From the NCBI GenBank assembly GCA_009780915.1, contig WQZD01000021.1, positions 1 through 45,495 of the forward strand: DNA of 45,495 nt. The letters run 5' to 3'. The position numbers were made by a program, and so were the translations under genes. Below, piece after piece: positions 27,224 through 35,654 of the stretch. The notes beneath the pieces are model-generated. The model was not told where the DNA came from. It worked only from the letters and a program-made list of their open reading frames with translations, and ran no database searches. This DNA comes from Propionibacteriaceae bacterium. GTDB taxonomy: Bacteria > Actinomycetota > Actinomycetes > Propionibacteriales > Propionibacteriaceae. Numbering within the stretch: position 1 is the stretch's first letter; each line of letters starts with the position of its first letter.

Positions 27224-28150
27224 ATGATGGGCAAATACGTTGTGCGTCGTCTTTTGATGATGATTCCCACATTCCTCGGCGCGACGCTGCTCATTTACTT
27301 CCTGGCCTATGCGATGCCTGGGGATCCGACGGCCGGTCGATGCGGTGATCGGCAGTGCCCGCCCTCGTACGTGGCCTGGTTCCGGGCCCATTACGGGCTG
27401 GACAAACCCTTCCTGGAACAATACTGGATGTATATCCAGAACCTCTTCCGTGGCGACCTGGGGGTCAACTACTACCAGAACACGGTCGTCCACGAACTGG
27501 CCATCCGCTATCCCACGACGATCAAGCTCGCGGTGATCGCGGTCCTGTGCGAGATCATCATCGGCATGGCCGCCGGCATCCTGGCGGGGATCAGCAAGGG
27601 GAAGTTCATCGACTCCTTGGTGACGGTGTCCACCTTGGTCGTCATCGCCATCCCGGTGTTCGTCCTGGGCTCCTTGGCTCAGATGGTCTTCGGCATCAAA
27701 CTCAAGTGGTTCGCGGTGACGGCCGGTGACGGGACGTGGCGACAGTTGTTGTTACCGGGGCTTGTCTTGGGCTCCTTGTACATCGCGTACGTGGCCCGCT
27801 TGACGAGGACGAACCTCATCGAGAACCTGCGCGCCGACTATGTGCGCACAGCCAAGGCCAAGGGGATGTCGACCACCCGGGCCTTCGGCGTGCACGCGCT
27901 GCGTAACTCGTTGGTCCCATCGATCACGTACATCGGCGCCTCCTTCGGCGGCATGATGGGCGGTGCGATCGTCACGGAGCGTATCTTCAACATCAACGGC
28001 ATCGGCGGTCTGATCTGGCGTTCCATCAACCAACGCGACGGCACGACCCTGGTCGGCGCGGTCGTCGTCCTCGTCCTGATCTACATGTTCATGACGCTGA
28101 TCGTCGACATCATCTACAGCTGGTTGGACCCGAGGATCAGTCATGAGTGA
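27224..28150 (+). CDS. Peptide ABC transporter permease (OppB/DppB-like)
   Basis: 308 residues from ATG 27224; TTG 27221 and ATG 27227 are in-frame alternatives. 'YVVRRLLMMIPTFLGATLLIYFLAYAMPGDP' at the N-terminus and the loop 'DYVRTAKAKGMSTTRAFGVHALRNSLVPSI' are hallmarks of the DppB group. Six membrane segments. It overlaps the next permease gene by eight bases. A TATAGA about 60 bases upstream could be a -10 of its own promoter, but no clear -35 is seen. Confidence 0.92.
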   Translation: MMGKYVVRRLLMMIPTFLGATLLIYFLAYAMPGDPTAGRCGDRQCPPSYVAWFRAHYGLDKPFLEQYWMYIQNLFRGDLGVNYYQNTVVHELAIRYPTTIKLAVIAVLCEIIIGMAAGILAGISKGKFIDSLVTVSTLVVIAIPVFVLGSLAQMVFGIKLKWFAVTAGDGTWRQLLLPGLVLGSLYIAYVARLTRTNLIENLRADYVRTAKAKGMSTTRAFGVHALRNSLVPSITYIGASFGGMMGGAIVTERIFNINGIGGLIWRSINQRDGTTLVGAVVVLVLIYMFMTLIVDIIYSWLDPRISHE

Positions 28151-29126
28151 TTATCTAGGCAGGAAGAAGGCCACCCGAGAGGCCCTCTTGGAGGCGACCG
28201 ACCCCACGGCTGGCGACATCCTCGAATCGGGTGAGACGGAGCAACGCAAAGAGTCGGCTCGATCCTTGGGCGCCGACGCGTGGGACGTCATGAGGAGGCG
28301 ACCCCTCTTCTGGGTCGCGGCTCTCCTGGCGCTCTTCTTCATCATCGTGGCCGCCGCGCCGCAGTTGTTCACATCGGTGGACCCCCGCTCGTGCGACCTG
28401 GCGTACTCGCGTCTCAAGCCCAGTCTGAAGGCCATCTTCGGGTACGACATGCAGGGGTGCAACATCTTCGCCCGGACCGTGTACGGCGCCCGCGCGTCGA
28501 TCCTGGTCGGCATGGGGACGGCCCTGTTCGCCGCGCTCCTGGGCGGTGTGCTCGGCACCATCGCCGGGTACCTCGGCGGGTGGGTGGACGCCGTCCTGTC
28601 CCGGTTGGCGGACATCTTCTTCGCCATCCCGCTGCTGCTGGGCGCCATCGTCGTCATGGCGGTCCTCCCCATCACGTTGGACACGCCGTACTTGGTGGTC
28701 ATCTTCCGCATCGTCTTAGTCCTCGGCATCTTCGGGTGGCCGAACATCTTCCGTCTGATGCGGGCGTCGGTGATCCAGGTCAAACCCGCGGAGTTCGTCC
28801 AGGCGGCGAGGGCGCTCGGAGCGAACCCCCTGCGCCTGATCAGCTCCCATATCGTCCCCAACGCCCTGACCCCCCTGATCGTGGTCTCCACCATCGACTT
28901 GGGCACGTACATCGCCACTGAGGCCACCTTGAGCTTCCTCGGCGTCGGCCTCCCACGGACCATCGTCTCCTGGGGCGCGGACATCTCCGCCGCCTCGGCC
29001 TTGGGCCTGATCCGTAACGCGCCTCACATGTTGTTGTTCCCCGCCGCGGCCTTGTGCCTGACCGTCCTCGCCTTCATCATGCTCGGCGAAGTCGTCCGCG
29101 ACGCCCTCGATCCGAAGCTGAGGTGA
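28143..29126 (+). CDS. Peptide ABC transporter permease (OppC/DppC-like)
   Basis: 327 residues: an N-terminal cytoplasmic tail of about 55, then six membrane segments. It has 'ARTVYGARASILVGMGTALFAALLGGVLGTIAGYLGGWVD' and the ATPase-contact loop 'EFVQAARALGANPLRLISSHIVPNALTPLIV', both typical of DppC. The ATG at 28143 lies inside the end of the upstream permease gene, so translation is coupled. The ATPase gene follows after five bases. Confidence 0.92.
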   Translation: MSDYLGRKKATREALLEATDPTAGDILESGETEQRKESARSLGADAWDVMRRRPLFWVAALLALFFIIVAAAPQLFTSVDPRSCDLAYSRLKPSLKAIFGYDMQGCNIFARTVYGARASILVGMGTALFAALLGGVLGTIAGYLGGWVDAVLSRLADIFFAIPLLLGAIVVMAVLPITLDTPYLVVIFRIVLVLGIFGWPNIFRLMRASVIQVKPAEFVQAARALGANPLRLISSHIVPNALTPLIVVSTIDLGTYIATEATLSFLGVGLPRTIVSWGADISAASALGLIRNAPHMLLFPAAALCLTVLAFIMLGEVVRDALDPKLR

Positions 29127-29131
29127 GTGAT

Positions 29132-30214
29132 ATGACCACCCATTCCGTCACCCTCACCGCCAAGGACCGCAAGACCGCCGAGTTCGAGCACCTGTTGGAC
29201 GTGCGCGACCTCCAGGTGGAGTTCCGGATGCGTTCCGGGGTGGCCAAGGCCATCAACGGAGTCTCCTTCCACCTCGACGACCGCGAGACCCTGGCGATCC
29301 TGGGCGAGTCCGGGTCGGGCAAGTCGGTGACCGCGCAGGCGATCATGGGCATCCTCGACACGCCGCCCGGGTACGTCACCGGCGGGCAGGTCCTCTTCCA
29401 GGGCGCCGACATGCTGGCCATGCCGACCAAGCAGAGGGCACGGATGCGGGGCCCCAAGATCTCCATGATCTTCCAGGACGCCTTGTCCGCGCTCAACCCC
29501 GTCTTCCCCGTGGGCTGGCAGATCGCCGAGATGTTCCGGATCCATCGCAAGATGAACAAGTCCGATTCGATGCAGCAGGCCATCCGCCTGATGGAGAGGG
29601 TCCACATCCCCGGTGCCAAGGAGCGGTACAAGGCGTACCCCCACCAGTTCTCCGGCGGCATGCGCCAGCGCATCATGATCGCCATGGCGATCGCCCTCGA
29701 CCCGTGGATCCTCATCGCCGACGAGCCGACCACAGCGCTGGACGTGACCGTGCAGGCGCAGATCATGGACCTGCTCAAGGAACTCCAAGACGAGTTCGGC
29801 ATGGGTCTGATCCTGATCACCCACGACCTCGGCGTGGTCGCCAACGTGGCGGACCGCATCGCGGTCATGTACGCCGGGCGCCTCATGGAGGTCGCCCCGG
29901 TCGAGCCGTTGTACGCCCAACCGCGCCATCCGTACACCATCGGTTTGTTGGAATCGGTGCCCCGCTTGGACTCCAAACTGGGGGAGACCCTCCCGGCCAT
30001 CGGCGGGCTCCCGCCGAACCTGCTGGCCATGCCCGACGGGTGTCCCTTCAATCCGCGGTGCCGTTTCGCGACGGACCAGTGCCGCCATGGCGCGCCGCCG
30101 ACCCTCGTCGACCTCGCGAACAACGAGATCGGGCGTCAGGCGGCGTGCTGGAGAGTGGACGATGCGGACGTCACCACCGAGGGGCGTCTCGCGGCAGGAG
30201 GTGGTCAAGAATGA
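29132..30214 (+). CDS. Peptide ABC transporter ATPase (OppD/DppD-like)
   Basis: 360 residues from ATG 29132, chosen over an upstream ATG that would lie inside the permease gene. Walker A GESGSGKS, Q-loop 'SMIFQDALSALNPV', signature 'FSGGMRQRI', Walker B 'ILIADEPTTALD' and the H-loop 'ILITHDLGVV' are intact. The C-terminal 'GLPPNLLAMPDGCPFNPRCRFATDQCR' is the oligopeptide-ATPase extension with its Cys cluster, which in relatives binds iron-sulfur. It works as a pair with the next gene, which it overlaps by four bases (ATGA). Confidence 0.95.
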   Translation: MTTHSVTLTAKDRKTAEFEHLLDVRDLQVEFRMRSGVAKAINGVSFHLDDRETLAILGESGSGKSVTAQAIMGILDTPPGYVTGGQVLFQGADMLAMPTKQRARMRGPKISMIFQDALSALNPVFPVGWQIAEMFRIHRKMNKSDSMQQAIRLMERVHIPGAKERYKAYPHQFSGGMRQRIMIAMAIALDPWILIADEPTTALDVTVQAQIMDLLKELQDEFGMGLILITHDLGVVANVADRIAVMYAGRLMEVAPVEPLYAQPRHPYTIGLLESVPRLDSKLGETLPAIGGLPPNLLAMPDGCPFNPRCRFATDQCRHGAPPTLVDLANNEIGRQAACWRVDDADVTTEGRLAAGGGQE

Positions 30215-31242
30215 GCGGCGAGGTCATCCTGCAAGCCCGTGACTTGGTGAAGCACTATCCCATCAGGACCGGAGTGATCCAGCGCGTGACCGGGCACGTG
30301 CGGGCCGTGGACGGCGTCTCCTTCGATCTGCACGCGGGGGAGACCCTGGGCGTGGTGGGGGAGTCCGGCTGCGGCAAGTCCACGCTCGGACGCTTGCTCA
30401 TGCGTCTGGAAGAGCCCACCTCCGGGTCGGTCGTCTTCGACGGGGTGGAGATGTACCGTCAACGCGGCGCCGCCATGCGTCGGCTCCGCCGCGACATACA
30501 GATCGTCTTCCAGGACCCGTACACATCCCTCAACCCCCGCAAGACGGTGGGCGACATCGTGGGCGAGCCCTTCGAGATCCATCGTGACGCGGCGCCCAAG
30601 GGGTCGCGCCGACAGAAGGTGCAGGAACTGCTGGACCTGGTGGGGCTCAACCCCGAGCACATCAACAGGTATCCCCACCAGTTCTCCGGCGGCCAGCGCC
30701 AGCGTATCGGGGTGGCGCGAGGGATCGCGTTGAACCCCAAGGTGCTCATCTGCGACGAGCCCGTGTCGGCCCTCGACGTGTCCGTGCAGGCACAGGTGGT
30801 CAACCTGCTGGAGAAGCTCCAGAACGAGTTGGGTCTGGCGTACATCTTCATCGCGCACGACCTGGCCGTGGTGCGCCACATCTCCGACCGGGTGGCCGTG
30901 ATGTACCTCGGGCGCATCGTGGAGATGGGTGACGAAGAGGAGATCTACGACCGTCCGACACACCCGTACACCCAGGCGCTGCTGTCGGCTGTGCCCGTGC
31001 CCGATCCCACTCTCAAGGGGACTCGCGAGCAGATCGTGCTCACCGGTGACGTGCCGTCCCCCGCCAACCCGCCCTCGGGCTGCCATTTCCACACCAGGTG
31101 CTGGCGTGTGCGCGACGAGCCGGACCAGCAGGTGTGTGCCGAGAAAGTGCCCACCCTTGAGGAGCACGGCGACGGAGTGGGAACGCACGTGTGCGCCTGC
31201 CATTTCGCCCAGCTTCGCCCCCAGGTCGTCGCGTCCGCGTAG
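30211..31242 (+). CDS. Peptide ABC transporter ATPase (OppF/DppF-like)
   Basis: 343 residues. The ATG at 30211 overlaps the stop of the upstream ATPase. It begins '[57 protein letters not shown]', with the Phe/Tyr-Pro insertion typical of DppF. Walker [10 protein letters not shown], signature '[32 protein letters not shown]', and the C-terminal Cys-containing extension '[19 protein letters not shown]' are present. Last gene of the five-gene peptide importer. It ends seven bases from the convergent isomerase gene, with no hairpin between. Confidence 0.95.
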   Translation: MSGEVILQARDLVKHYPIRTGVIQRVTGHVRAVDGVSFDLHAGETLGVVGESGCGKSTLGRLLMRLEEPTSGSVVFDGVEMYRQRGAAMRRLRRDIQIVFQDPYTSLNPRKTVGDIVGEPFEIHRDAAPKGSRRQKVQELLDLVGLNPEHINRYPHQFSGGQRQRIGVARGIALNPKVLICDEPVSALDVSVQAQVVNLLEKLQNELGLAYIFIAHDLAVVRHISDRVAVMYLGRIVEMGDEEEIYDRPTHPYTQALLSAVPVPDPTLKGTREQIVLTGDVPSPANPPSGCHFHTRCWRVRDEPDQQVCAEKVPTLEEHGDGVGTHVCACHFAQLRPQVVASA

Positions 31243-31249
31243 GCGGGAG

Positions 31250-32224
31250 TCACAGACAGGGCTCGATCAGCCGGGCGTACCGGTCGACCATCGTCGCCAC
31301 CGTCTGATCGCCGGGTCGGGCCCAGATCTCCTCGTTGAAGATCTCGACCTCCACGTCGCCGGTGTACCCGGCCTCGGCGACCCATGCGGTGATCGAGGCC
31401 AGGTCGATGTGGCCGTCTCCCATCATCGCCCGGGAGTTCAGGGCGGTCGGGGCCAGGGGGAGCGACCAGTCGCTGATCTGGTAGGAACTGATGCGCGACT
31501 GCGCGCCGGCTCTCAGGATGGCCGCGCGCAGGCCGGGGTCCCACCACACATGGTAGGCGTCCACCACCACGCCGACCTCCGCGGCGGCGTGGTCGCTGGC
31601 GAGGTCGAGGGCCTGGTCGAGCGTCGCGAGGACTCCCCGGTCGGCGGTGAAGAGCGGGTGCATGGGTTCCAGGGCCAGGCGTACCCCCCGCTCACGGGCG
31701 TACGGGACGAGGTCGCCCACCCGGTCGGCGACCCGTTGACGCGCGGCGACGAGGTCCTTGTCACGGTCGTCGACCACCGTATGGGCGAAACCCATCCCTG
31801 CGAACATCGAGGGCAGCCCGCCGACCACCATGACAAGCTCCGTGGCGCCCAGGGCGGCGGCCTCGTCGATGGCGGCGCGGTTGTCGCCCAGGGCGGCCTG
31901 GATCTGGGCCGGGTCGGCCCCGGTGAGGAATCCTCCACGGCAGTAAGTGGACACGCGCAATCCGGCGTCGTGGATCATGCGCGCGGCTTGAGGGACGCCG
32001 ACGTCTCGGACGCGGTCGCGCCAGGGGCCGATGGCCCCGATCCCGTGGGCGCGCGCCAGGTCCACACAGTCGGCCAGGGTGAGGCGTCGGCAGGTGGCGG
32101 TGTTGAGGCTGAGCCGGGAGGACGGTTGGGGGGACGCAGGGCTCGACGACGGCGGGAGGGGGGACGGAGGGCTGGACGGCGTGGGGAGGGGGGACGGCGC
32201 CGGGGACGAGGGGACGGCGGTCAT
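31250..32224 (-). CDS. Sugar phosphate isomerase/epimerase-like TIM-barrel protein
   Basis: 324 residues. The ATG at 32224 overlaps the stop of the oxidoreductase gene (ATGA), which fixes the start. From about residue 38 the sequence follows the xylose-isomerase-like TIM barrel: 'LSLNTATCRRLTLADCVDLARAHGIGAIGPWRD', 'LVMVVGGLPSM', 'RGVRLALEPMHPLF', 'VVVDAYHVWWDPGL', 'MGDGHIDLASITAWVAEAGYTGDVEVEIFNEEIW'. The Glu, Asp/His and final Glu of the divalent-metal site are present. The first ~37 residues are a Pro/Ser-only tail (SSPAPSPLPTPSSPPSPLPP), unusual for a cytoplasmic enzyme. It probably interconverts a keto sugar or cyclitol with the product of the neighbouring Gfo/Idh enzyme; the substrate is unknown. 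Confidence 0.82.
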   Translation of the reverse strand: MTAVPSSPAPSPLPTPSSPPSPLPPSSSPASPQPSSRLSLNTATCRRLTLADCVDLARAHGIGAIGPWRDRVRDVGVPQAARMIHDAGLRVSTYCRGGFLTGADPAQIQAALGDNRAAIDEAAALGATELVMVVGGLPSMFAGMGFAHTVVDDRDKDLVAARQRVADRVGDLVPYARERGVRLALEPMHPLFTADRGVLATLDQALDLASDHAAAEVGVVVDAYHVWWDPGLRAAILRAGAQSRISSYQISDWSLPLAPTALNSRAMMGDGHIDLASITAWVAEAGYTGDVEVEIFNEEIWARPGDQTVATMVDRYARLIEPCL

Positions 32225-33381
32225 AGCTGAATCGGCTCCACAATGACACGTCTGTGCTCGGCGGCCGACCGCAGGCTCGCCTGCGCCAGGGCGACTCCCC
32301 GTGCGGCGGAGGCCAGGTCGAAACGGTGCTCCCGGTGGGCGAGGTAGTCGGTGAGGAACTCCTCCCATTGGGCCATGAACCCGTTCGGGAAGTCGTCCCG
32401 GTCCGGCACCTCCATCCATTGGCCGCGGAAATGCTCCTGGGTGGGCTGGTCGGGGTCCCACACGGGCCGGGGGGTGGCCGACGCCGGTTGGACCACGCAC
32501 GAGAAGAGGCCGGCGACGGCGGAGCCGTGCGTGCCGTCCACCTGGAACTCGACCAACTCGTCCCGGTGGACGCGGACCGCCCATGAGGAGTTGATCTGTG
32601 CGATGACACGGTCGCCCTGGGGGGTGACCACCTCGACGATGGCGTACGCCGCGTCGTCGGCGGTCGCCGCATAGGGCTGCCCCTGCTCGTCCCAGCGGGT
32701 GGGGACGTGGGTGGCGGTCGTGGCGATGACGGACTCCACGGAGCCGACGATCCCTTCCAAGACGTAGTTCCAGTGGCTGAACATGTCCGTGGTGATGCCG
32801 CCGCCGTCCTGGCTGCGATAGTTCCACGAGGGGCGTTGGGCGGGCTGGTCGTCCCCGGGGAAGACCCAGTACCCGAACTCTCCACGCACCGACAGGATCC
32901 GACCGAAGAATCCCTCGTCGACGAGGCGGCGCAGTTTCCGTAGCCCGGGCAGATAGAGCTTGTCGTGGACCACCCCCGCCGTCACGCCGACGCGTTCGCG
33001 CAGGCGGGCCAGGTCGATGGCTTCGTCCAGGGTCTCGGCCGTGGGTTTCTCGGTGTAGATGGCCTTGCCAGCCTGCATGGCGGCGGTCAACGCGGCGTAC
33101 CGACGCGACGTGATCTGGGCGTCGAAATAGATGTCGACGTGACTGTCGCCGAGGATCGCGTCCAGGTCGGTCGTCCAAGAGGCGACACCATGGGCGGCGG
33201 CGATCTCACGCAGTTTCTCCTCGTCACGCCCCACCAGGATCGGTTCCACCTGGACGCGCGACCCGTCGGGAAGGAGGATCCCACCCGCGGAGCGCAGGGG
33301 GAGGATCGAGCGGAGGAGATGTTGGCGCAATCCCATGCGTCCGGTGACGCCGTTCATGGCGATTGTCACAGTGCGGGCCAT
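32221..33381 (-). CDS. Gfo/Idh/MocA family oxidoreductase
   Basis: 386 residues from ATG 33381, which has GAAGGAG seven bases upstream. The N-terminal domain has 'VTIAMNGVTGRMGLRQHLLRSI', a variant nucleotide-binding turn, then 'ALTAAMQAGKAIYTEKPTAETLDEAIDLARL', where EKP is the family hallmark Lys. Downstream 'GGGITTDMFSHWNYVLEGI' carries the His of the active site. It should oxidise or reduce a sugar or sugar acid with NAD(P). It is cotranscribed with the isomerase, and divergent from the KDPG aldolase gene, with 153 bases between. Confidence 0.87.
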   Translation of the reverse strand: MARTVTIAMNGVTGRMGLRQHLLRSILPLRSAGGILLPDGSRVQVEPILVGRDEEKLREIAAAHGVASWTTDLDAILGDSHVDIYFDAQITSRRYAALTAAMQAGKAIYTEKPTAETLDEAIDLARLRERVGVTAGVVHDKLYLPGLRKLRRLVDEGFFGRILSVRGEFGYWVFPGDDQPAQRPSWNYRSQDGGGITTDMFSHWNYVLEGIVGSVESVIATTATHVPTRWDEQGQPYAATADDAAYAIVEVVTPQGDRVIAQINSSWAVRVHRDELVEFQVDGTHGSAVAGLFSCVVQPASATPRPVWDPDQPTQEHFRGQWMEVPDRDDFPNGFMAQWEEFLTDYLAHREHRFDLASAARGVALAQASLRSAAEHRRVIVEPIQL

Positions 33382-33500
33382 GGGACGGCTCCTTCGACCT
33401 GTCATGCGTCCGACGGTGGACGATGCACTGCCCAGCCTACCAAGCCAAGGGACGCCTGACGCCAGGTGGGCTCGATGCCGGAAGAGTGGCCTGCCTCAGA

Positions 33501-33506
33501 TAGAAT
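33501..33506 (+). promoter_or_regulatory. -10 hexamer of the KDPG aldolase gene
   Basis: TAGAAT lies 28 bases before the ATG and just before a GGAGG ribosome-binding site. No good -35 is visible 17 bases upstream. Confidence 0.4.
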
Positions 33507-33534
33507 GTCCCTGGTTATCAAACAGGAGGTCTTC

Positions 33535-34152
33535 ATGGACATTTTCGCCTACAGGATCATGCCCGTCATCCAGATCGAGGACGCGGCAGATGCGCAGCCC
33601 CTCGGGGAGGCGCTCATGGCAGGCGGCCTACCCGTGGCTGAGGTGACGTTCCGCACAGACGCGGCAGCCGAGTCCATCGCCATCATGAACGACATCGAGG
33701 GCTTCACCGTCGGCGCTGGCACAGTCATCACACCATCGCAGGTGGAACTTGCCATCGAAGCCGGTGCGAAGTTCCTCGTCAGCCCCGGTCTTCGCACCGA
33801 CGTCGTGAGGGAAGCTCAATTGGCGGGCAGGCCGATCATCCCCGGGGCCGTGACCCCCGGAGAGATCATGTCCGCGCAGGCGCTGGGCATCGACACGGTG
33901 AAGTTCTTCCCCGCCAAGGTGTTCGGCGGCCCCGCCGCCATCTCGACCCTGGCAGCGGCGTTCACCACCATGAAGTTCATCCCCACGGGCGGCATCGACG
34001 GGTCGACCATGCCCGACTACCTGAAGCTGTCGTGCGTGCCCGCCGTGGCCGGTTCCTGGGTCGCGCTGCCGCACCTGATCGCGGCGAAGGATTTCGCGGC
34101 CGTCACAGCGGCGTGTCGCGAGGCCCTGAGCCAGGTCGCAGCGCTGGCCTGA
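33535..34152 (+). CDS. eda: 2-keto-3-deoxy-6-phosphogluconate (KDPG) aldolase
   Basis: 205 residues, the usual length, from ATG 33535, which has AGGAGG upstream; earlier in-frame ATGs lack one. It splits KDPG into pyruvate and glyceraldehyde-3-phosphate. 'MPVIQIEDAADAQPLGEALMAGGLPVAEVTFRT' carries the catalytic Glu, 'AGTVITPSQVELAIEAGAKFLVSPG' follows, and 'DTVKFFPAKVFGG' holds the Schiff-base Lys, then 'FIPTGGID' for phosphate binding. KDG kinase follows 56 bases downstream and would supply the substrate, so the pair forms the lower part of uronate or modified Entner-Doudoroff breakdown. Confidence 0.95.
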   Translation: MDIFAYRIMPVIQIEDAADAQPLGEALMAGGLPVAEVTFRTDAAAESIAIMNDIEGFTVGAGTVITPSQVELAIEAGAKFLVSPGLRTDVVREAQLAGRPIIPGAVTPGEIMSAQALGIDTVKFFPAKVFGGPAAISTLAAAFTTMKFIPTGGIDGSTMPDYLKLSCVPAVAGSWVALPHLIAAKDFAAVTAACREALSQVAALA

Positions 34153-34208
34153 CGGCAAGACCAGGACACACGCCCCGGATGCGGAAGACGTGTCGATAAG
34201 CTGACCGT

Positions 34209-35306
34209 ATGGTGAGCCTGCGTGGTTCGGATGAATGCGCCTATGACGCCGTGTGTCTGGGCGAGGTCATGTTGCGCCTCGACCCGGGCGCCGGTCGTAT
34301 CCGCACGGCGCGCAGTTTCACCGCCTGGGAAGGCGGGGGCGAGTACAACGTCATCCGTGGCTTGAGCAAAGTCTTCGGCCTGCGCACAGCGGTGGTCACC
34401 GCTCTGGTGGACGACGAGGTCGGTCGACTGGTGGAAGACTTCATGATGACCGGCGGTGTCGGCCTGGGCCACGTGCGCTGGGTCGCCTCGGACGGGGTAG
34501 GGCGTACGGCCCGCAACGGCGTGAACTTCACCGAACGAGGTTTCGGGGTCCGAGGGGCCATGGGCGTCTCCGATCGTGGACACACGGCCGTCAGCCAGCT
34601 GCGTCCCGGCGACATCGACTGGTCTGAGATCTTCGGCCGCCGAGGGGCGCGATGGTTCCACACCGGCGGGATCTTCGCCGCGTTGTCCGAGTCGACCGCC
34701 GAGGTGGCCCTGGAGGCGGTCGAGGCCGCCCACAGGTACGGGACGGTGGTGTCCTACGACCTGAACTATCGACCGAGCCTGTGGCGTGCCGTGGGGGGAC
34801 AGGCCGCCGCCCAACGGGTCAATAGGGCCGTGGCTCCGCTGGTCGACGTCATGATCGGGAACGAGGAGGACTTCACGGCCGCCCTCGGCTTCGAGGTGGA
34901 CGGGACCGACCCCTCGTTGAGCCGGTTGCCCGTGGACGCTTTCGAGGCGATGATCGCACGGGTGTCGGCCGCGTACCCCGACATCTCGGTGATCGCCACG
35001 ACCCTGCGCGCGGTGAGGTCGGCGTCCCTGAACGATTGGGGCGCGGTCGCGTGGAGCGAACAGACGGGGATGGTACGCGCCGCGACACGGGAGTCTCTGG
35101 AGGTCTTCGACCGGGTGGGCGGTGGCGACTCCTTCGCGTCGGGCTTGATCTACGCCCTCCTGTCGGGGTCGACGTTGGACCGGGCGGTCCAGATCGGCGC
35201 GGCCCACGGCGCCTTGGCGATGACCACGCCGGGAGACACGTCCATGGCCAGCCTCGCCCAGGTCCTGCGGCTCGCCGACGGTGGGACGGCGCGTGTGGAC
35301 AGGTGA
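34209..35306 (+). CDS. kdgK: 2-keto-3-deoxygluconate kinase-like PfkB sugar kinase
   Basis: 365 residues, PfkB fold. 'CLGEVMLRLDPG' at the N-terminus, 'EGGGEYNVIRGLSKVFGLRTAVVTALVDDEVGRLV', 'VVSYDLNYRPSLWR' (typical of KDG kinases) and the C-terminal 'DRVGGGDSFASGLIYALLSG' with the catalytic Asp of the GAGD-like motif (here GGGD). It phosphorylates 2-keto-3-deoxygluconate, giving substrate for the aldolase upstream. No Shine-Dalgarno sequence is seen before ATG 34209. Instead TAAGCT (34197-34202) lies six bases upstream, so this gene may also have its own leaderless transcript. A weak hairpin (GTGCAG/CTGCAC, 35318-35333) follows the stop. Confidence 0.85.
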   Translation: MVSLRGSDECAYDAVCLGEVMLRLDPGAGRIRTARSFTAWEGGGEYNVIRGLSKVFGLRTAVVTALVDDEVGRLVEDFMMTGGVGLGHVRWVASDGVGRTARNGVNFTERGFGVRGAMGVSDRGHTAVSQLRPGDIDWSEIFGRRGARWFHTGGIFAALSESTAEVALEAVEAAHRYGTVVSYDLNYRPSLWRAVGGQAAAQRVNRAVAPLVDVMIGNEEDFTAALGFEVDGTDPSLSRLPVDAFEAMIARVSAAYPDISVIATTLRAVRSASLNDWGAVAWSEQTGMVRAATRESLEVFDRVGGGDSFASGLIYALLSGSTLDRAVQIGAAHGALAMTTPGDTSMASLAQVLRLADGGTARVDR

Positions 35307-35601
35307 GGCGTCACCTGGTGCAGGGCGCTGCACACCCTCTCACGGAATTCGATAGTACGGCACTTACGTGCTATCCTGTATATGTGCAACGGAAGCACGA
35401 GGCATCCACACACCGGGGGTGTGATGGATACATCAATTCAATTCTTCTGATCTGAACACAGAGTGGTTGTGCCGGATCGGGGCAAGCGGTGGCGGAAACC
35501 TGTTGGTGGGTGTCAGCAGGCCCGTCTCCTTCGGGGCATCGGTTCCATTGTGAACGCGGATCGTCCCCGGCAAATCGCTTGGGATGCCCCTCTCAAGCAG
35601 T
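35307..35601. other. Gene-free region between kdgK and the mutT1 terminator
   Basis: I see no conserved protein here. A promoter-like pair, TTCGAT (35349-35354), 17 bases, TATCCT (35372-35377), points rightwards. After it comes an imperfect stem (35404-35429, with CACACC/GGTGTG around GGG) in an AT-richer stretch. A 24-codon frame starting with GTG at 35384 ends at TGA near 35455 without a ribosome-binding site. Further on, GGGGCATC (35533-35540) and GATGCCCC (35583-35590) could close a roughly 60-base structure with an inner GTTC/GAAC hairpin. A small RNA is possible but unproven. Confidence 0.35.
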
Positions 35602-35630
35602 GGGGCCGCCTTCGACCAGAAGGCGGCCCC
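35602..35630 (-). terminator. Terminator of the glnR-mshD-ppk-mutT1 operon
   Basis: Arms GGGGCCGCCTTC (35602-35613) and GAAGGCGGCCCC (35619-35630) pair perfectly around GACCA; the stem extends outward past a bulged C. It lies 24 bases beyond the mutT1 stop on the minus strand. Confidence 0.82.
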
Positions 35631-35654
35631 CACCTATGTCTGGGCGGTGTCGGG

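Noticed and set aside
31250-33178. One 642-residue protein spanning the isomerase and upstream sequence
   Set aside because: The upstream part overlaps the Gfo/Idh gene in another frame. The ATGA overlap and the domain start place the isomerase start at 32224.
35307-35601. tRNA gene
   Set aside because: No T-arm GTTCRANTC pattern with pairing acceptor stem could be found; the TTCGAT near 35349 is not flanked by a suitable stem.
35433-35633. Small minus-strand gene (66 codons) after mutT1
   Set aside because: It starts inside the operon terminator, has no ribosome-binding site and shows no recognisable composition or domain.
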